Source of the DNA: Streptomyces spororaveus
GTDB taxonomy: Bacteria; Actinomycetota; Actinomycetes; Streptomycetales; Streptomycetaceae
NCBI RefSeq assembly: GCF_016755875.1
Contig: NZ_BNED01000005.1
Location: 3,920,001 to 3,984,000, forward strand
Length of the DNA: 64,000 bases
Direction: 5' to 3'
Positions 5,683-14,987 of the stretch are shown here, piece after piece (the first letter of the stretch is position 1; every line of letters starts with the position of its first letter). The position numbers and the translations under genes were made by a program. The notes below the pieces were generated by a model. It had not been told where the DNA came from. It saw nothing but the letters and a program-made list of their open reading frames with translations, and ran no database searches.

Positions 5683-7809
5683 GTGCATTCGCTGCGCGCG
5701 GACTACGCGGGATTTCCGGAGTACGCCGGGCAGTACCGGCTCGAATCGGTGCTCGGCTCCGGAGGGATGGGCGTCGTCCATCTGGCCACGTCCGGCTCGG
5801 GACTGAAACTCGCCGTCAAGATCGTGCACGCCGAGCACGCCGTCGACCCGGAGTTCCGGGCCCGGTTCCGCCAGGAGGTCGCCGCGGCGCGCCGGGTCAG
5901 CGGGGCGTTCACCGCACCCGTCGTGGACGCCGATCCCGATGCCGAACGGCCGTGGATGGCCACGCTGTTCATCGACGCACCGACACTCTCCGAGCGCGTA
6001 CGGGAAAAGGTGCTGGACCCGGCCGAACTGGCCCGTCTCGCCGCCGGCCTGGCCGAGGCGCTGCGGGACATCCACCGTGCGGGAGTCGTGCACCGGGACC
6101 TGAAGCCCAGCAACGTGCTGATGGCTCCGGACGGTGTGCGGGTCATCGACTTCGGGATCTCCCGCCCGGCGGACAGTGACCTGCGGACCGAGACCGGCAA
6201 GCTGATCGGCACCCCGCCGTTCATGGCGCCCGAGCAGTTCCAGCGTCCCCGCGAGGTGGGGACGGCCGCGGACGTCTTCGCCCTGGGCGCGGTACTCGTG
6301 TACGCCGCGACGGGGCACGGCCCGTTCGACTCGGACAGCCACTACCTGGTGGCCTACCAAGTGGTGCACAGCGAACCGGACCTGACCGGGCTCCCGTCGC
6401 GGCTCGTCCCCCTCGTCGCGCGGTGCCTGGCGAAGGATCCGGCGGAGCGGCCCACCGCCGAGGCACTGATCGCCGAGATGCGCGCGCTCGCGTACCCGAC
6501 CGCCGAGGACACCCAGGCCTTCATCCCGCGGCCGCGGCGGCCCGTCGAGGCCGAGCAGGTCACCCACCAGAGGGAGCGGGTCGCCGCCGCACCGCAGGCG
6601 CCGCCCCGCCGGCGGACCCGGATGGCGGTCGGGGCCGGGGTCGGGCTGCTGCTGCTCGTGGGCGGGACCGCCGCCGGATACCAGCAGTTCGGGACGGCGC
6701 CCGGACCGCCCGCCCAGATCGCGGCGAAGACGGGTACGGCACCGCAGAAGAGCTTCGCCCCGTGGGCGGTCCCCCTGGGCAAGCCCGCGACCGGCAGCCG
6801 GACCGGGGCCTGTTCCTGGCAGGCGGCCCTCTACTGCGCCGGACCGGGCCTGGTCGCCGCACGGCTCGACCCCGCGGACGGCTCCACGGTATGGGCCCTG
6901 GAGGCGCCCGGACCGGCGCAGGGCGCGACGGTCCTCAGCGCGCCCCAGCACGCGGGCGGGCAGGTCCTCGCCGTGGTGCCGGGCAGCGAAACGCTCCAGG
7001 CACTGGACCCGGACACGGGAGCCGAGCGCTGGAGGCACAAACTCCCGGGCGGCTCGCAGGCCGTGGTCGCGGGCGGGCAGATCCTGCTGGTGGGGACGGG
7101 CGGCAGCGTCACGGCGCTGGACCCGGCGCACGGCACGCCGCGCTGGACCAGGCAGATCGGCGGGGTCGGATCCGTCTGGTGGGGCGACGGCGGTCCGAAG
7201 GGCGGGACGCCCGCGCTGTACGTGGCGACGCCCGAGAGCGGCGGCGGGTCCACGCAGATCGCGGCGGTGGACCCGGCCGACGGGACGGTGCGCCGGCAGC
7301 TGCGGACGGAGGGGCGGCTGCGGCCGGTCGGCACCGCGCGGGGCGGGCTGTACCTGCTGGAACTCGACGCGTCCTCCAGGACCACCGCCGTCGTGCACGC
7401 CGACCTCACGACGCGCACCGTGCACCGGGTACGGCCGAAGGCGCCGCTCTTCGACGCGGAGGCGACGGTCGACCCGGACGGGAACACGTATCTGTTCGGG
7501 ACCTCCGGCACGCTGGTCGCGGTCGGAGCGGACAAGGAGCTGTGGCGGTCGGAGACGGGCGTGACCGTGGCCTCCCGGCCGGTCTTCACCGACGGCCGGG
7601 TCTGTCTGATGGCGCCGGACGGACGGCTGCTGGCCGTCGACGCCGCCAGCGGCCGGCCCGCGGGGCAGACCCGGCCGCGGATGACCGACGGCAAGGCCAC
7701 CACCTACGCGGCGACCCTGCCCGCTCCGGTGGCCGGGGACGGGCGGGTGTTCGGGAGCGCGCCCGACGGGACGGTGTTCGCGGTGGCGGCGGATCCGGGC
7801 GGGTGGTGA
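5683..7809 (+). CDS. membrane Ser/Thr protein kinase with extracellular PQQ-type beta-propeller
   Basis: Eukaryotic-type (Hanks) Ser/Thr kinase, 708 aa. The kinase domain covers about residues 18-270, with glycine loop GSGGMG (25-30), catalytic Lys46 in AVKIV, HRD loop VVHRDLKPSN (139 is the catalytic Asp) and DFG at 156-158. A proline-rich linker leads to one transmembrane helix at about 314-333. The remaining 370 residues are outside the cell and contain repeats such as LDPADGSTVWAL, LDPDTGAERW and LDPAHGTPRW, typical of PQQ-like beta-propellers. It probably senses an envelope ligand or cell-wall component. GTG 5683 is the chosen start, with a TAGGCT -10-like hexamer at 5658-5663. It converges with ilvD across a strong terminator. 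Confidence 0.93.
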   Translation: MHSLRADYAGFPEYAGQYRLESVLGSGGMGVVHLATSGSGLKLAVKIVHAEHAVDPEFRARFRQEVAAARRVSGAFTAPVVDADPDAERPWMATLFIDAPTLSERVREKVLDPAELARLAAGLAEALRDIHRAGVVHRDLKPSNVLMAPDGVRVIDFGISRPADSDLRTETGKLIGTPPFMAPEQFQRPREVGTAADVFALGAVLVYAATGHGPFDSDSHYLVAYQVVHSEPDLTGLPSRLVPLVARCLAKDPAERPTAEALIAEMRALAYPTAEDTQAFIPRPRRPVEAEQVTHQRERVAAAPQAPPRRRTRMAVGAGVGLLLLVGGTAAGYQQFGTAPGPPAQIAAKTGTAPQKSFAPWAVPLGKPATGSRTGACSWQAALYCAGPGLVAARLDPADGSTVWALEAPGPAQGATVLSAPQHAGGQVLAVVPGSETLQALDPDTGAERWRHKLPGGSQAVVAGGQILLVGTGGSVTALDPAHGTPRWTRQIGGVGSVWWGDGGPKGGTPALYVATPESGGGSTQIAAVDPADGTVRRQLRTEGRLRPVGTARGGLYLLELDASSRTTAVVHADLTTRTVHRVRPKAPLFDAEATVDPDGNTYLFGTSGTLVAVGADKELWRSETGVTVASRPVFTDGRVCLMAPDGRLLAVDAASGRPAGQTRPRMTDGKATTYAATLPAPVAGDGRVFGSAPDGTVFAVAADPGGW

Positions 7810-7812
7810 GAC

Positions 7813-7850
7813 GCCGGCGCCCCCGCACCGGAGGGTGCGGGGGCGCCGGC
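7813..7850. terminator. bidirectional terminator hairpin between kinase gene and ilvD
   Basis: A perfect 17-bp stem, GCCGGCGCCCCCGCACC (7813-7829) with its complement at 7834-7850, closes a GGAG loop between two convergent genes. There is no T-tract, as is common for Streptomyces terminators. Confidence 0.8.
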
Positions 7851-7861
7851 GGGGTCGGTGG

Positions 7862-9712
7862 TCAGCCCAGGCGGGTGACGTCGCGGACCGCGCCCTTGTC
7901 GGCGCTCGTGGCCATCGCCGCGTAGGCGCGCAGGGCCGCCGAGACCTTGCGCTCGCGGTTCTTCGGGGCGTAGACGCCGCCGAGGGCCGCGTGGCGGGCC
8001 GCCAGCGTGGCCTCGTCGACCAGGACCTCGATGGACCGGTTCGGGATGTCGATGCGGATCCGGTCGCCGTCCTCGACGACCGCGATGGTGCCGCCCGAAG
8101 CCGCCTCCGGGGAGGCGTGGCCGATGGACAGGCCCGAGGTGCCGCCGGAGAAGCGGCCGTCCGTCACCAGGGCGCAGACCTTGCCGAGGCCGCGGCCCTT
8201 GAGGAAGGAGGTCGGGTACAGCATCTCCTGCATACCGGGGCCGCCGCGCGGGCCCTCGTAGCGGATGACGACCACGTCGCCCGCCTTGACCTCCTTGCGG
8301 AGGATCTTGTCGACGGCCTCGTCCTGCGACTCGCAGACGACGGCCGGGCCCTCGAAGGTCCAGATCGACTCGTCGACGCCGGCGGTCTTCACGACGCATC
8401 CGTCCTCGGCGATGTTGCCGCGCAGGACGGCCAGGCCGCCGTCCTTGGAGTACGCGTGCTGCACCGAGCGGATGCAGCCGCCCTCGGCGTCGAGGTCCAG
8501 GGACTCCCAGCGCTTGGACTGGGAGAAGGCGGTGGCGGAGCGCTCGCAGCCGGGGGCCGCGTGCCACAGCTCCATGGCCGTGTCGGTGGCCGTGCCGGAG
8601 CGGGCGTCCCACTTCGCCAGCCAGTCCTCCAGGCCGTCGGAGTGGACGGTGGTGACGTCCTTGTTGAGGAGACCGCCGCGGTGCAGTTCGCCGAGGATGG
8701 CGGGGATGCCGCCGGCCCGGTGGATGTCCTCCATGTAGTAAGTGCCGCCGGGCGCCACGTTCGGAGCGACCTTGGACAGGCACGGGACACGGCGCGAGAC
8801 GGCGTCGATGTCGGTGAGGTCGTACTCCAGACCCGCTTCCTGCGCCGCGGCCAGCAGGTGCAGGATCGTGTTCGTCGAGCCGCCCATGGCGATGTCGAGG
8901 GCCATGGCGTTCTCGAAGGCCTCGCGGGTGGCGATGTTGCGCGGGAGGACGGACTCGTCGCCGTCCTCGTAGTAGCGCTTGGTGATCTCCACGACCGTGC
9001 GGCCGGCGTCCTCGTACAGGGCGCGGCGGGCGGTGTGCGTGGCGAGGACCGAGCCGTTGCCGGGCAGGGCCAGGCCGATGGCCTCGGCGAGGCAGTTCAT
9101 CGAGTTGGCGGTGAACATGCCGCTACAGGAGCCGCAGGTGGGACAGGCGTTCTCCTCGATGCGCAGCACGTCCTCGTCGGAGACGTTCTCGTTGGACGCG
9201 TCGACCATGGCGTCGATCAGGTCCAGCTTGCGGACGGTGCCGTCGACGAGGGTCGCCTGACCGGCCTCCATCGGGCCGCCGGAGACGAAGACGACCGGGA
9301 TGTTGAGGCGCATGGCGGCCATCAGCATGCCGGGGGTGATCTTGTCGCAGTTGGAGATACAGATCAGCGCGTCGGCGCAGTGCGCCTCGACCATGTACTC
9401 GACCGAGTCCGCGATCAGGTCGCGGGAGGGGAGGGAGTACAGCATGCCGCCGTGGCCCATGGCGATGCCGTCGTCGACCGCGATGGTGTTGAACTCGCGC
9501 GGGATCGCGCCGGCGGCACGGATGGCGTCGGAGACGATCCGGCCGACCGGGGCCAGGTGGGTGTGACCGGGGACGAACTCGGTGAAGGAGTTGGCGACCG
9601 CGACGATCGGCTTGCCGATGTCCGCGCTCGCTACGCCCGACGCGCGCATCAGCGCACGCGCGCCTGCCATGTTGCGGCCGTGGGTGACGGTGCGGGACCT
9701 CAGCTCGGGCAT
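7862..9712 (-). CDS. ilvD: dihydroxy-acid dehydratase
   Basis: Fe-S enzyme of branched-chain amino acid (and pantothenate precursor) synthesis. It dehydrates 2,3-dihydroxy-3-methylbutanoate and the isoleucine analogue to 2-oxo acids. The length, 616 aa, matches the classic enzyme. Cluster-ligand motifs are visible: Cys122 in [14 protein letters not shown] and Cys193/Cys196 in [18 protein letters not shown]. The C-terminal signature [16 protein letters not shown] is complete. The ATG at 9712 is supported by the conserved [21 protein letters not shown] start. It is monocistronic, with the strong terminator at its 3' end. Confidence 0.98.
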   Translation of the reverse strand: MPELRSRTVTHGRNMAGARALMRASGVASADIGKPIVAVANSFTEFVPGHTHLAPVGRIVSDAIRAAGAIPREFNTIAVDDGIAMGHGGMLYSLPSRDLIADSVEYMVEAHCADALICISNCDKITPGMLMAAMRLNIPVVFVSGGPMEAGQATLVDGTVRKLDLIDAMVDASNENVSDEDVLRIEENACPTCGSCSGMFTANSMNCLAEAIGLALPGNGSVLATHTARRALYEDAGRTVVEITKRYYEDGDESVLPRNIATREAFENAMALDIAMGGSTNTILHLLAAAQEAGLEYDLTDIDAVSRRVPCLSKVAPNVAPGGTYYMEDIHRAGGIPAILGELHRGGLLNKDVTTVHSDGLEDWLAKWDARSGTATDTAMELWHAAPGCERSATAFSQSKRWESLDLDAEGGCIRSVQHAYSKDGGLAVLRGNIAEDGCVVKTAGVDESIWTFEGPAVVCESQDEAVDKILRKEVKAGDVVVIRYEGPRGGPGMQEMLYPTSFLKGRGLGKVCALVTDGRFSGGTSGLSIGHASPEAASGGTIAVVEDGDRIRIDIPNRSIEVLVDEATLAARHAALGGVYAPKNRERKVSAALRAYAAMATSADKGAVRDVTRLG

Positions 9713-9834
9713 GCGGTTTCACTCCCCATGAGTGCGGCTGTACGGTCAGCCGCGACTGCGGATATGGCTCAGATACGAGGCTACGCCCACCGCCCGCGAT
9801 CCGGACACCGCGTCCGGATGCCGGGACGGCGGGC

Positions 9835-10464
9835 TCATTCCTCGGTCAGGTACCGCTGGAGCGTGGGCGCAACGAGCGCCACGATCTTCTCCGGGTCGGC
9901 GGACGCGAGGGGCTCGACCTGGACCACGTAGCGCAGGATCGCGATGCCGACCATGTGGGAGGCGGCGAGCTCGGCGCGGAAGGTCGGGTCGGGGACGTCC
10001 AGGTCGGCGGCGACGCGCTCCAGCAGCCGCCGCAGCACCAGCTGGCGCAGCACCTTCGCGGCGGCCTCGTGCGTGAGCGCCGAACGGATCACGGCGAGCA
10101 GCGGGACCCGGGTGACCGGGTTCTCCCAGACGCCCAGGAAGTAGCGGGCGAGGCGCTCGCCGATGCCTTCCGGCCCCTCGCCGATGATCGCGGGGACCAC
10201 CAGGGCGGGCTCGATGCTGACCTCGATGGCGGCGGCGAACAGGTCGTCCTTGCTGCCGAAGTAGTGGTGCACCAGCGCCGGGTCGACACCGGCGACCCTC
10301 GCGATGCCGCGCACGGACGTCTTGTCGTACCCGCGCTCCGCGAACACCTCACGGGCGGCGAGCCGGATGCGCTCCGGGGTGCCGGGGCCGTCGTCGGCCT
10401 CGTCCTGCCGGGGCCGGCCGGGGCCGCGGCGGCGCGGCTTGGGGGCGTCCGGGGTATCGGTCAC
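9835..10464 (-). CDS. TetR-family transcriptional regulator
   Basis: A 209-aa one-component repressor. Residues 1-26 are Pro/Arg-rich ([15 protein letters not shown]). The TetR helix-turn-helix lies at about 33-75: [44 protein letters not shown]. The C-terminal domain (about 90-205) is the ligand/dimer part, with a conserved TetR_C-like FLGVWENP and [15 protein letters not shown]. Its ATG overlaps the stop of the upstream TIM-barrel gene by 4 bp, so the two are co-translated. The ligand is unknown; control of its own operon is the simplest guess. Confidence 0.92.
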   Translation of the reverse strand: MTDTPDAPKPRRRGPGRPRQDEADDGPGTPERIRLAAREVFAERGYDKTSVRGIARVAGVDPALVHHYFGSKDDLFAAAIEVSIEPALVVPAIIGEGPEGIGERLARYFLGVWENPVTRVPLLAVIRSALTHEAAAKVLRQLVLRRLLERVAADLDVPDPTFRAELAASHMVGIAILRYVVQVEPLASADPEKIVALVAPTLQRYLTEE

Positions 10465-11315
10465 GGTCGGCGGGCCCTGTCACGCTCGGCGGTGGGGGTG
10501 GGGCCGGCGGTGGGGCCGGCGGCGAGGTGCAGGCGGGTGAAGGCCAGCGCCTCGGCGAGATCGGCCTCGCGCTCGGCGGAGGACATCGCCCGGCGGGTGT
10601 TGACCTCGATCACCACGTGCCCGTCGAACGAGGTCCGCGCGAGGCCCTCCAGCAGCTCGGCGCAGGGCTGCGTACCGCGGCCGGGAACCAGGTGCTCGTC
10701 CTTGGCCGAGCCGTTCCCGTCGGCGAGGTGGATGTGCGCGAGCCGGTCGCCCATGCGGTCGATCATCGCGCTGGCATCGGTACGAGCGGTCGCGGTGTGC
10801 GACAGGTCGACGGTGAAGTGGCGGTAGTCGTCCTTGGTCACGTCCCACTCGGGGGCGTACGCGAGCATCTCGCGGTCGCGGTAGCGCCACGGGTACATGT
10901 TCTCCACGGCGAACCGGACGTCGGTCTCGTCGGCCATCCGCCAGATGCCGGTGACGAAGTCCCGCGCGTACTGGCGCTGCCAGCGGAACGGCGGATGGAC
11001 GACCACGGTGCTCGCCCCGAGCCGCTCGGCCGCCGCCTGGGCGCGCTGCAGCTTGGTCCACGGGTCGGTGGACCACACCCGCTGGGTGATCAGGAGGCAG
11101 GGCGCGTGCACGGCGAGGATCGGCACCCCGTGGTGGTCCGACAGCCGGCGCAGGGCGTCGACGTCCTGACTGACCGGATCCGTCCAGACCATCACCTCGA
11201 CGCCGTCGTAACCGAGGCGCGCGGCGATCTCGAAGGCGGTCGCCGTCGACTCCGGATACACGGAGGCGGTGGATAGGGCGATTTTCGCGGTCGGGACACG
11301 GACTGGTTCTGCCAC
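10461..11315 (-). CDS. TIM-barrel sugar phosphate isomerase/epimerase-like protein
   Basis: About 284 aa of the xylose-isomerase-like TIM-barrel (AP endonuclease 2 / sugar epimerase) superfamily. Visible motifs are the barrel start [23 protein letters not shown], the metal-site histidines in ILAVHAP and VVVHPPF, the glutamate in [22 protein letters not shown] and the final VVIEVN. These are the positions of the usual metal-binding His/Glu/Asp residues. The substrate is unknown. GTG 11315 is chosen because the protein becomes family-like directly after it; the frame is open to 11357, so the start is uncertain by about 14 codons. It is the first gene of a two-gene operon with the TetR regulator. 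Confidence 0.85.
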   Translation of the reverse strand: MAEPVRVPTAKIALSTASVYPESTATAFEIAARLGYDGVEVMVWTDPVSQDVDALRRLSDHHGVPILAVHAPCLLITQRVWSTDPWTKLQRAQAAAERLGASTVVVHPPFRWQRQYARDFVTGIWRMADETDVRFAVENMYPWRYRDREMLAYAPEWDVTKDDYRHFTVDLSHTATARTDASAMIDRMGDRLAHIHLADGNGSAKDEHLVPGRGTQPCAELLEGLARTSFDGHVVIEVNTRRAMSSAEREADLAEALAFTRLHLAAGPTAGPTPTAERDRARRP

Positions 11316-11474
11316 GGAGACAGGGTACGGGCCCGGGACGACACCTGACCGTGACAACGACCACGAGGGCGGGGGCGGGGCTCCGGAGGGGCGGGCTGGG
11401 GGGACGAGGGGAGGTGGCTGAGCGGGGTCGGGTGGTGGGGCGGGGCTCCGGAAGGGCCGATCCGCTCATTCGGT

Positions 11475-11820
11475 GGTCAGGGATGTGTATGGGGGTTTCC
11501 CGTCAGTCTCATCGTCTCTCCGTGTCGGGCCGGTCCCTCAAGGGCGCTCCTTCGTCGCGTCGCTACGCGATGGCCTGACGGCCACCCTTGACCGACCGTC
11601 CCGCCCCGGAAATCCGAAGACTGCCGAGAAGCCCCCAAAAGAACGAGCCGGTCCAAGCTTTAAGGGACGGGGTAGTCAGAGACCCCCTGCCCGGACGGGG
11701 GTGGGGACGCCCGACAGACGGGGCCCATCCAGACCCGGACCCGGGTCGGGTGAGGCGCGTCCAATCGCTACGCGCTCCTGACGTCTCAGCGTCCGACGAC
11801 CGTCCTGGGCTGGACATAGG
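11475..11820 (+). repeat. interspersed repeat copy A (~346 bp), inverted relative to copy B
   Basis: This segment is repeated in inverted orientation at 12600-12947 with roughly 85-90 % identity by eye. Its first 170 bp are nearly identical in the two copies, from GATGTGTATGGGGGTTTCCC through CCCCAAAAGAACGAGCCGG. A more diverged middle follows, then a conserved end around CGTCCGACGACCGTCCTGGG. Frames are open through it, but indels shift the frame between copies, so it looks non-coding. Similarity to copy B continues weakly to the left, where GTCGGGTGGTGGGGCGG lies near 11429-11445. Confidence 0.85.
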
Positions 11821-11882
11821 CAGCCCAAGGCCCGGGGCCGGTGAGGACGGTCTTGCGGCGACAGGACCGTTGCGCATCGGAT

Positions 11883-12308
11883 TCAGAGGGTGACCAGCCG
11901 TACCAGCAGCACCGTCACCGTGCAGAGCGTGAACGTCGCCCCGATCGTGGTGAACAACAGATAGAGCCCCCTCCCGTCCATGCCCACGATCGAGAACCGG
12001 CGTGTGTTCTCCGGGTCGTACCGGACCGTGACGGTGGCCCCCACGCGGAAGGCGCTTCCGACCGATCCGCGACCGTACCTGGACCTGTGTTCGCAGGCCT
12101 TCCCGTCCTGGGAGGTCCACGCTGCGACCGGAAGGTAGTACGTGTCGCCCTCACTGCCCTTGTGGGCTTCGTGTCGAACGATTCGACCCACGGCGGTCAC
12201 ACCCTTGCGCCGCAGCAGACTCAGGTGGCGCAGGCCGACCACGCCGACAGCGAGAAACCCCATGCCGAGCGTCAGCGGGATGAGGGAGACAAACCATTCA
12301 CGTCCCAT
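11883..12308 (-). CDS. DUF3592-type small membrane protein
   Basis: A 141-aa protein with an N-terminal membrane segment (FVSLIPLTLGMGFLAVGVVG, residues 6-25) and a C-terminal one (LYLLFTTIGATFTLCTVTVL, about 115-134). Between them is a beta-rich domain with GVTAVGRIVRHE, a YYLPVAAW strand and VTVRYDPENTRRFSI. The layout and the phrase 'VxVRYDPxNP' are typical of DUF3592 proteins, whose function is not known. It is the only gene between two inverted ~347 bp repeats. Its codon use is less GC3-rich than its neighbours, which fits transfer or a late insertion. ATG 12308 is the start. Confidence 0.8.
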   Translation of the reverse strand: MGREWFVSLIPLTLGMGFLAVGVVGLRHLSLLRRKGVTAVGRIVRHEAHKGSEGDTYYLPVAAWTSQDGKACEHRSRYGRGSVGSAFRVGATVTVRYDPENTRRFSIVGMDGRGLYLLFTTIGATFTLCTVTVLLVRLVTL

Positions 12309-12599
12309 GATCTACGCGACGCAAACCCTGAACGGTCGGTTGCGGGACCGCCTGTGGCTGAGCGTGGAACAACGGCTATTTCGTCGTGGAAGCGGGTCAA
12401 CGCACGCGACTGACCTTGAGAGCTGACGATTTGCCCCAATTGGCCCGATCTGGGAGCGAGTCTGTGGTGTCGTGCCGGCGTTGACCCGGTTCCACGACGA
12501 CATAGTCGAGGTACCGGCCGTCAGTCCCTCTCAGCGGCTCTCATCAGCCCCGGACGGTCGTCGGACGCAGGTCGAGCGCCGGATCGAGGTCGTGGGCGG
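12309..12599. other. gene-free spacer between DUF3592 gene and repeat copy B
   Basis: No conserved gene is visible. The DNA is lower in GC than the surroundings. Near its right end, GGACGGTCGTCGGACGC (12551-12567) repeats a sequence found again at 12616-12632 inside repeat copy B, so the edge of copy B seems partly duplicated. Confidence 0.5.
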
Positions 12600-12947
12600 C
12601 CTATGTCCAGCCCAGGACGGTCGTCGGACGCTGAGACGTGGGGAGCGCGTAGCGATGTGGTGCGCTTCCCCCGATCCGGGTCCGGGTCTGGATGGGCCCC
12701 GTCTGTCGGTCGTCCCCCACTCCCGTCCGGGCAGGGCATCTCCGACCACCCCGTCCTGATCCTTGAGTGCCCGGCTCGTTCTTTTGGGGGCTTCTCGGCA
12801 GTCTTCGGATTTCCGGGGCGGGACGGTCGGTCAAGGGTGGCCGTCAGGCCATCGCGAAGCGACGCGACGAAGGAGCGCCCTTGAGGGACCGGCCCGACAC
12901 GCAGAGACGATGAGACTGACGGGAAACCCCCATACACATCACTGACC
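12600..12947 (-). repeat. interspersed repeat copy B (~348 bp), inverted relative to copy A
   Basis: This is the inverted partner of 11475-11820. Read on the minus strand it runs GGTCAGTGATGTGTATGGGG ... GACCGTCCTGGGCTGGACAT. The two copies flank a 780-bp segment with a single DUF3592 gene. The best conserved part (12768-12940) contains the AAGAACGAGCC and CCCTCAAGGGCGCTCCTTCG blocks. I see no transposase or short terminal repeats of an insertion sequence in either copy. Confidence 0.85.
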
Positions 12948-12974
12948 GCCGCCCGAGCAGCTCCCGCCCTCCGG

Positions 12975-13072
12975 AGCCACCGCCCCACCACCCGACCCCG
13001 CCCCAGCGGAACAGCCCCTCCGTAGCCACCGCCCCACCACCCGACCCCGCCCGAGCGGAACAGCCCCTCCGG
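12975..13072. repeat. two tandem copies of a 49-bp repeat
   Basis: Unit 12975-13023 is repeated at 13024-13072 with two or three mismatches. Each unit reads AGCCACCGCCCCACCACCCG, then ACCCCGCCC, then AGCGGAACAGCCCCTCCG. A degenerate piece of the same sequence lies in inverse orientation left of repeat copy A (11425-11455), so it seems to belong to the same repeat family. It sits just beyond the 3' end of the phosphatase gene. Confidence 0.8.
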
Positions 13073-13083
13073 AGCCCCCGCCC

Positions 13084-14022
13084 CTACGCCTCCGGTGCCG
13101 GCATGTGGTCCAGCCTGCGCAGGATCACGCCCTCGCGGAGGGCCCACGGGCAGATCTCCAGTTCCTCCACGCCGAAGAGGTCCATCGCGCCCTCCGCGAC
13201 CAGCGCTCCCGCCAGGAGCTGGTTCGCCCGGCCCTCCGAGACGCCCGGGAGGGCCGAGCGCTGGGCGGTGGTCATCGCCGCCAGGCGCGGGACCCATTCC
13301 TCCAGGGACTTGCGGGTCAGATCCCGCTGTACGTACAGGCCCTCCGCCGAGCGGGCCGCGCCCGCGATGCGGGCCAGCTGCTTGAAGGTCTTCGAGGTCG
13401 CCACCACGTGGTCCGGCGCGCCGAAGCGGCTGAACTCGCGGACCGTGCGGGCGATCTCCGCCCGCACGTGCCGCCGTAGCGCCCGGATGTCCAGCGCGTC
13501 CGGCGGGTCGCCCGGGAGCCAGCCCGAGGTGAGGCGCCCCGCGCCCAGGGGGAGGGAGACGGCCGCGTCCGGGTCCTCGTCGATGCCGTACGCGATCTCC
13601 AGGGAGCCGCCGCCGATGTCCAGGACCAGCAGTTTCCCGGCGGACCAGCCGAACCAGCGGCGGGCCGCGAGGAAGGTGAGCCGGGCCTCGTCCTCGCCGC
13701 TCAGCACCGGCAGGTCGACGCCGGTCTCGGCCTTGACCCGGGCAAGGACCTCGTCCGCGTTCGTGGCCTCGCGTACGGCGCTGGTCGCGAAGGGGAGGAC
13801 GTCCTCGCACCCCTTGTCCTCGGCGGCCTGGACCGCGTCGCGGATCACCGATACGAGGCGCTCGACGCCGTCGGGCGTGACGGCGCCGCGCTCGTCCAGC
13901 AGCTCCGCCAGCCGGATCTCCACCTTGTGCGAGTGCGCCGGCTGCGGGCGCGCGCCGGGGTGCGCGTCCACCACCAGCAGATGGACCGTATTCGAACCCA
14001 CATCCAGCACACCGAGTCTCAT
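13084..14022 (-). CDS. Ppx/GppA family phosphatase (exopolyphosphatase-like)
   Basis: 312 aa of the ASKHA-fold Ppx/GppA family, which hydrolyses polyphosphate or guanosine pentaphosphate. The start [20 protein letters not shown] carries the phosphate-1 motif. [18 protein letters not shown] and [12 protein letters not shown] (about residues 118-150) carry the catalytic Glu and the phosphate-2 motif. It has only the core two-domain part and lacks the C-terminal HD-type domain of long GppA/Ppx enzymes, as do many actinobacterial Ppx1-type proteins. ATG 14022 follows GTTTCCCCCT, a poor ribosome site, and the gene may be close to leaderless. It is divergent from the next gene. Confidence 0.92.
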   Translation of the reverse strand: MRLGVLDVGSNTVHLLVVDAHPGARPQPAHSHKVEIRLAELLDERGAVTPDGVERLVSVIRDAVQAAEDKGCEDVLPFATSAVREATNADEVLARVKAETGVDLPVLSGEDEARLTFLAARRWFGWSAGKLLVLDIGGGSLEIAYGIDEDPDAAVSLPLGAGRLTSGWLPGDPPDALDIRALRRHVRAEIARTVREFSRFGAPDHVVATSKTFKQLARIAGAARSAEGLYVQRDLTRKSLEEWVPRLAAMTTAQRSALPGVSEGRANQLLAGALVAEGAMDLFGVEELEICPWALREGVILRRLDHMPAPEA

Positions 14023-14085
14023 AGGGGGAAACGCTACTGCGAGGAAGACTCGGGGGCTGTGTAAGGGGCGCATAGGCTTGGGTAT

Positions 14086-14955
14086 GTGCCAAATACGAAG
14101 AAGGCCAACAAGACCCGGTCGCAGAAGGACACGGGCAAGGACACCAAGGACACCGTCAAGGGCAAGGCGAAGGCCGGCACCAAGGGCGGTAAGGACAAGG
14201 CCGTGATCGCGGCCGACGAGAAGGGGCTCGACTTCCCCCGGGCCTGGGTGGAGTTCCCCGATCCCGCCGACGACGAGCAGGTCTTCCGCTGTGACCTGAC
14301 CTGGCTGACCTCCCGCTGGACCTGCATTTTCGGCAGCGGCTGTCAGGGCATCCAGGCGGGCCGGGCCGACGACGGCTGCTGCACGCTCGGCGCGCACTTC
14401 TCCGACGAGGACGACGAGAAGCGCGTCGCGCAGCACGTGGCCCGGCTGACGCCCGAGCTGTGGCAGTTCCACGACGTCGGCAGCGAGAGCGGGTGGACGC
14501 AGGCCGACGACGACGGGGAGAAGCAGACCCGCCGCTGGGACGGCGCGTGCATCTTCCTGAACCGGCCGGGGTTCCCCGCCGGAGCCGGCTGCTCGCTCCA
14601 CATCCTCGCGGTGAAGGAGGGCCGGGAGCCGCTGGAGACCAAGCCCGACGTCTGCTGGCAGCTGCCGATCCGCCGGACATACGAGTGGATCGACCGGCCG
14701 GACGACACGCGCGTGCTGCAGGTGTCGATCGGTGAGTACGACCGCCGCGGCTGGGGGCCGGGCGGCCACGATCTGCACTGGTGGTGCACGTCGGCCACCT
14801 CCGCGCACGGTGCCGGGGAGCCGGTGTACGTGTCGTACCGTCCCGAGCTGACGGAGCTGATGGGCAAGGAGGGCTACGAGGAGCTGGTGAAGCTGTGCGA
14901 GGCGCGGCTCGCCTCGCTGCTGCCGATGGCCCCGCATCCCGCGGATCCTGCCTGA
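14086..14955 (+). CDS. conserved actinobacterial cysteine-rich protein, function unknown
   Basis: 289 aa from GTG 14086. The first 40 residues are Lys/Thr-rich ([18 protein letters not shown]) and likely flexible. The rest is a compact domain with conserved-looking cysteines: C69 (FRCDL), C80, C86 in GSGCQGIQ, the pair in [10 protein letters not shown] (about 97-98), C154, C168 in [10 protein letters not shown]190 and C235 in WWCTS. The CCxxG arrangement is reminiscent of YkgJ-like metal-binding domains, but the match is loose. No membrane or signal sequence is present. It is divergent from the Ppx-like gene. I cannot assign a function. Confidence 0.82.
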   Translation: MPNTKKANKTRSQKDTGKDTKDTVKGKAKAGTKGGKDKAVIAADEKGLDFPRAWVEFPDPADDEQVFRCDLTWLTSRWTCIFGSGCQGIQAGRADDGCCTLGAHFSDEDDEKRVAQHVARLTPELWQFHDVGSESGWTQADDDGEKQTRRWDGACIFLNRPGFPAGAGCSLHILAVKEGREPLETKPDVCWQLPIRRTYEWIDRPDDTRVLQVSIGEYDRRGWGPGGHDLHWWCTSATSAHGAGEPVYVSYRPELTELMGKEGYEELVKLCEARLASLLPMAPHPADPA

Positions 14956-14987
14956 TCGCGGTCCCGCTCAGGGCTGACCGCGGCCCC

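Noticed and set aside
11473..11781. Plus-strand frame of about 100 codons inside repeat copy A
   Set aside because: The first part is also open in copy B, but insertions and deletions shift the frame later, so it is not under coding constraint. No ribosome site is seen.
12521..14092. Long minus-strand frame running from repeat copy B into the phosphatase gene
   Set aside because: It overlaps the Ppx/GppA gene in another frame. The composition is a shadow and the repeat part is non-coding.
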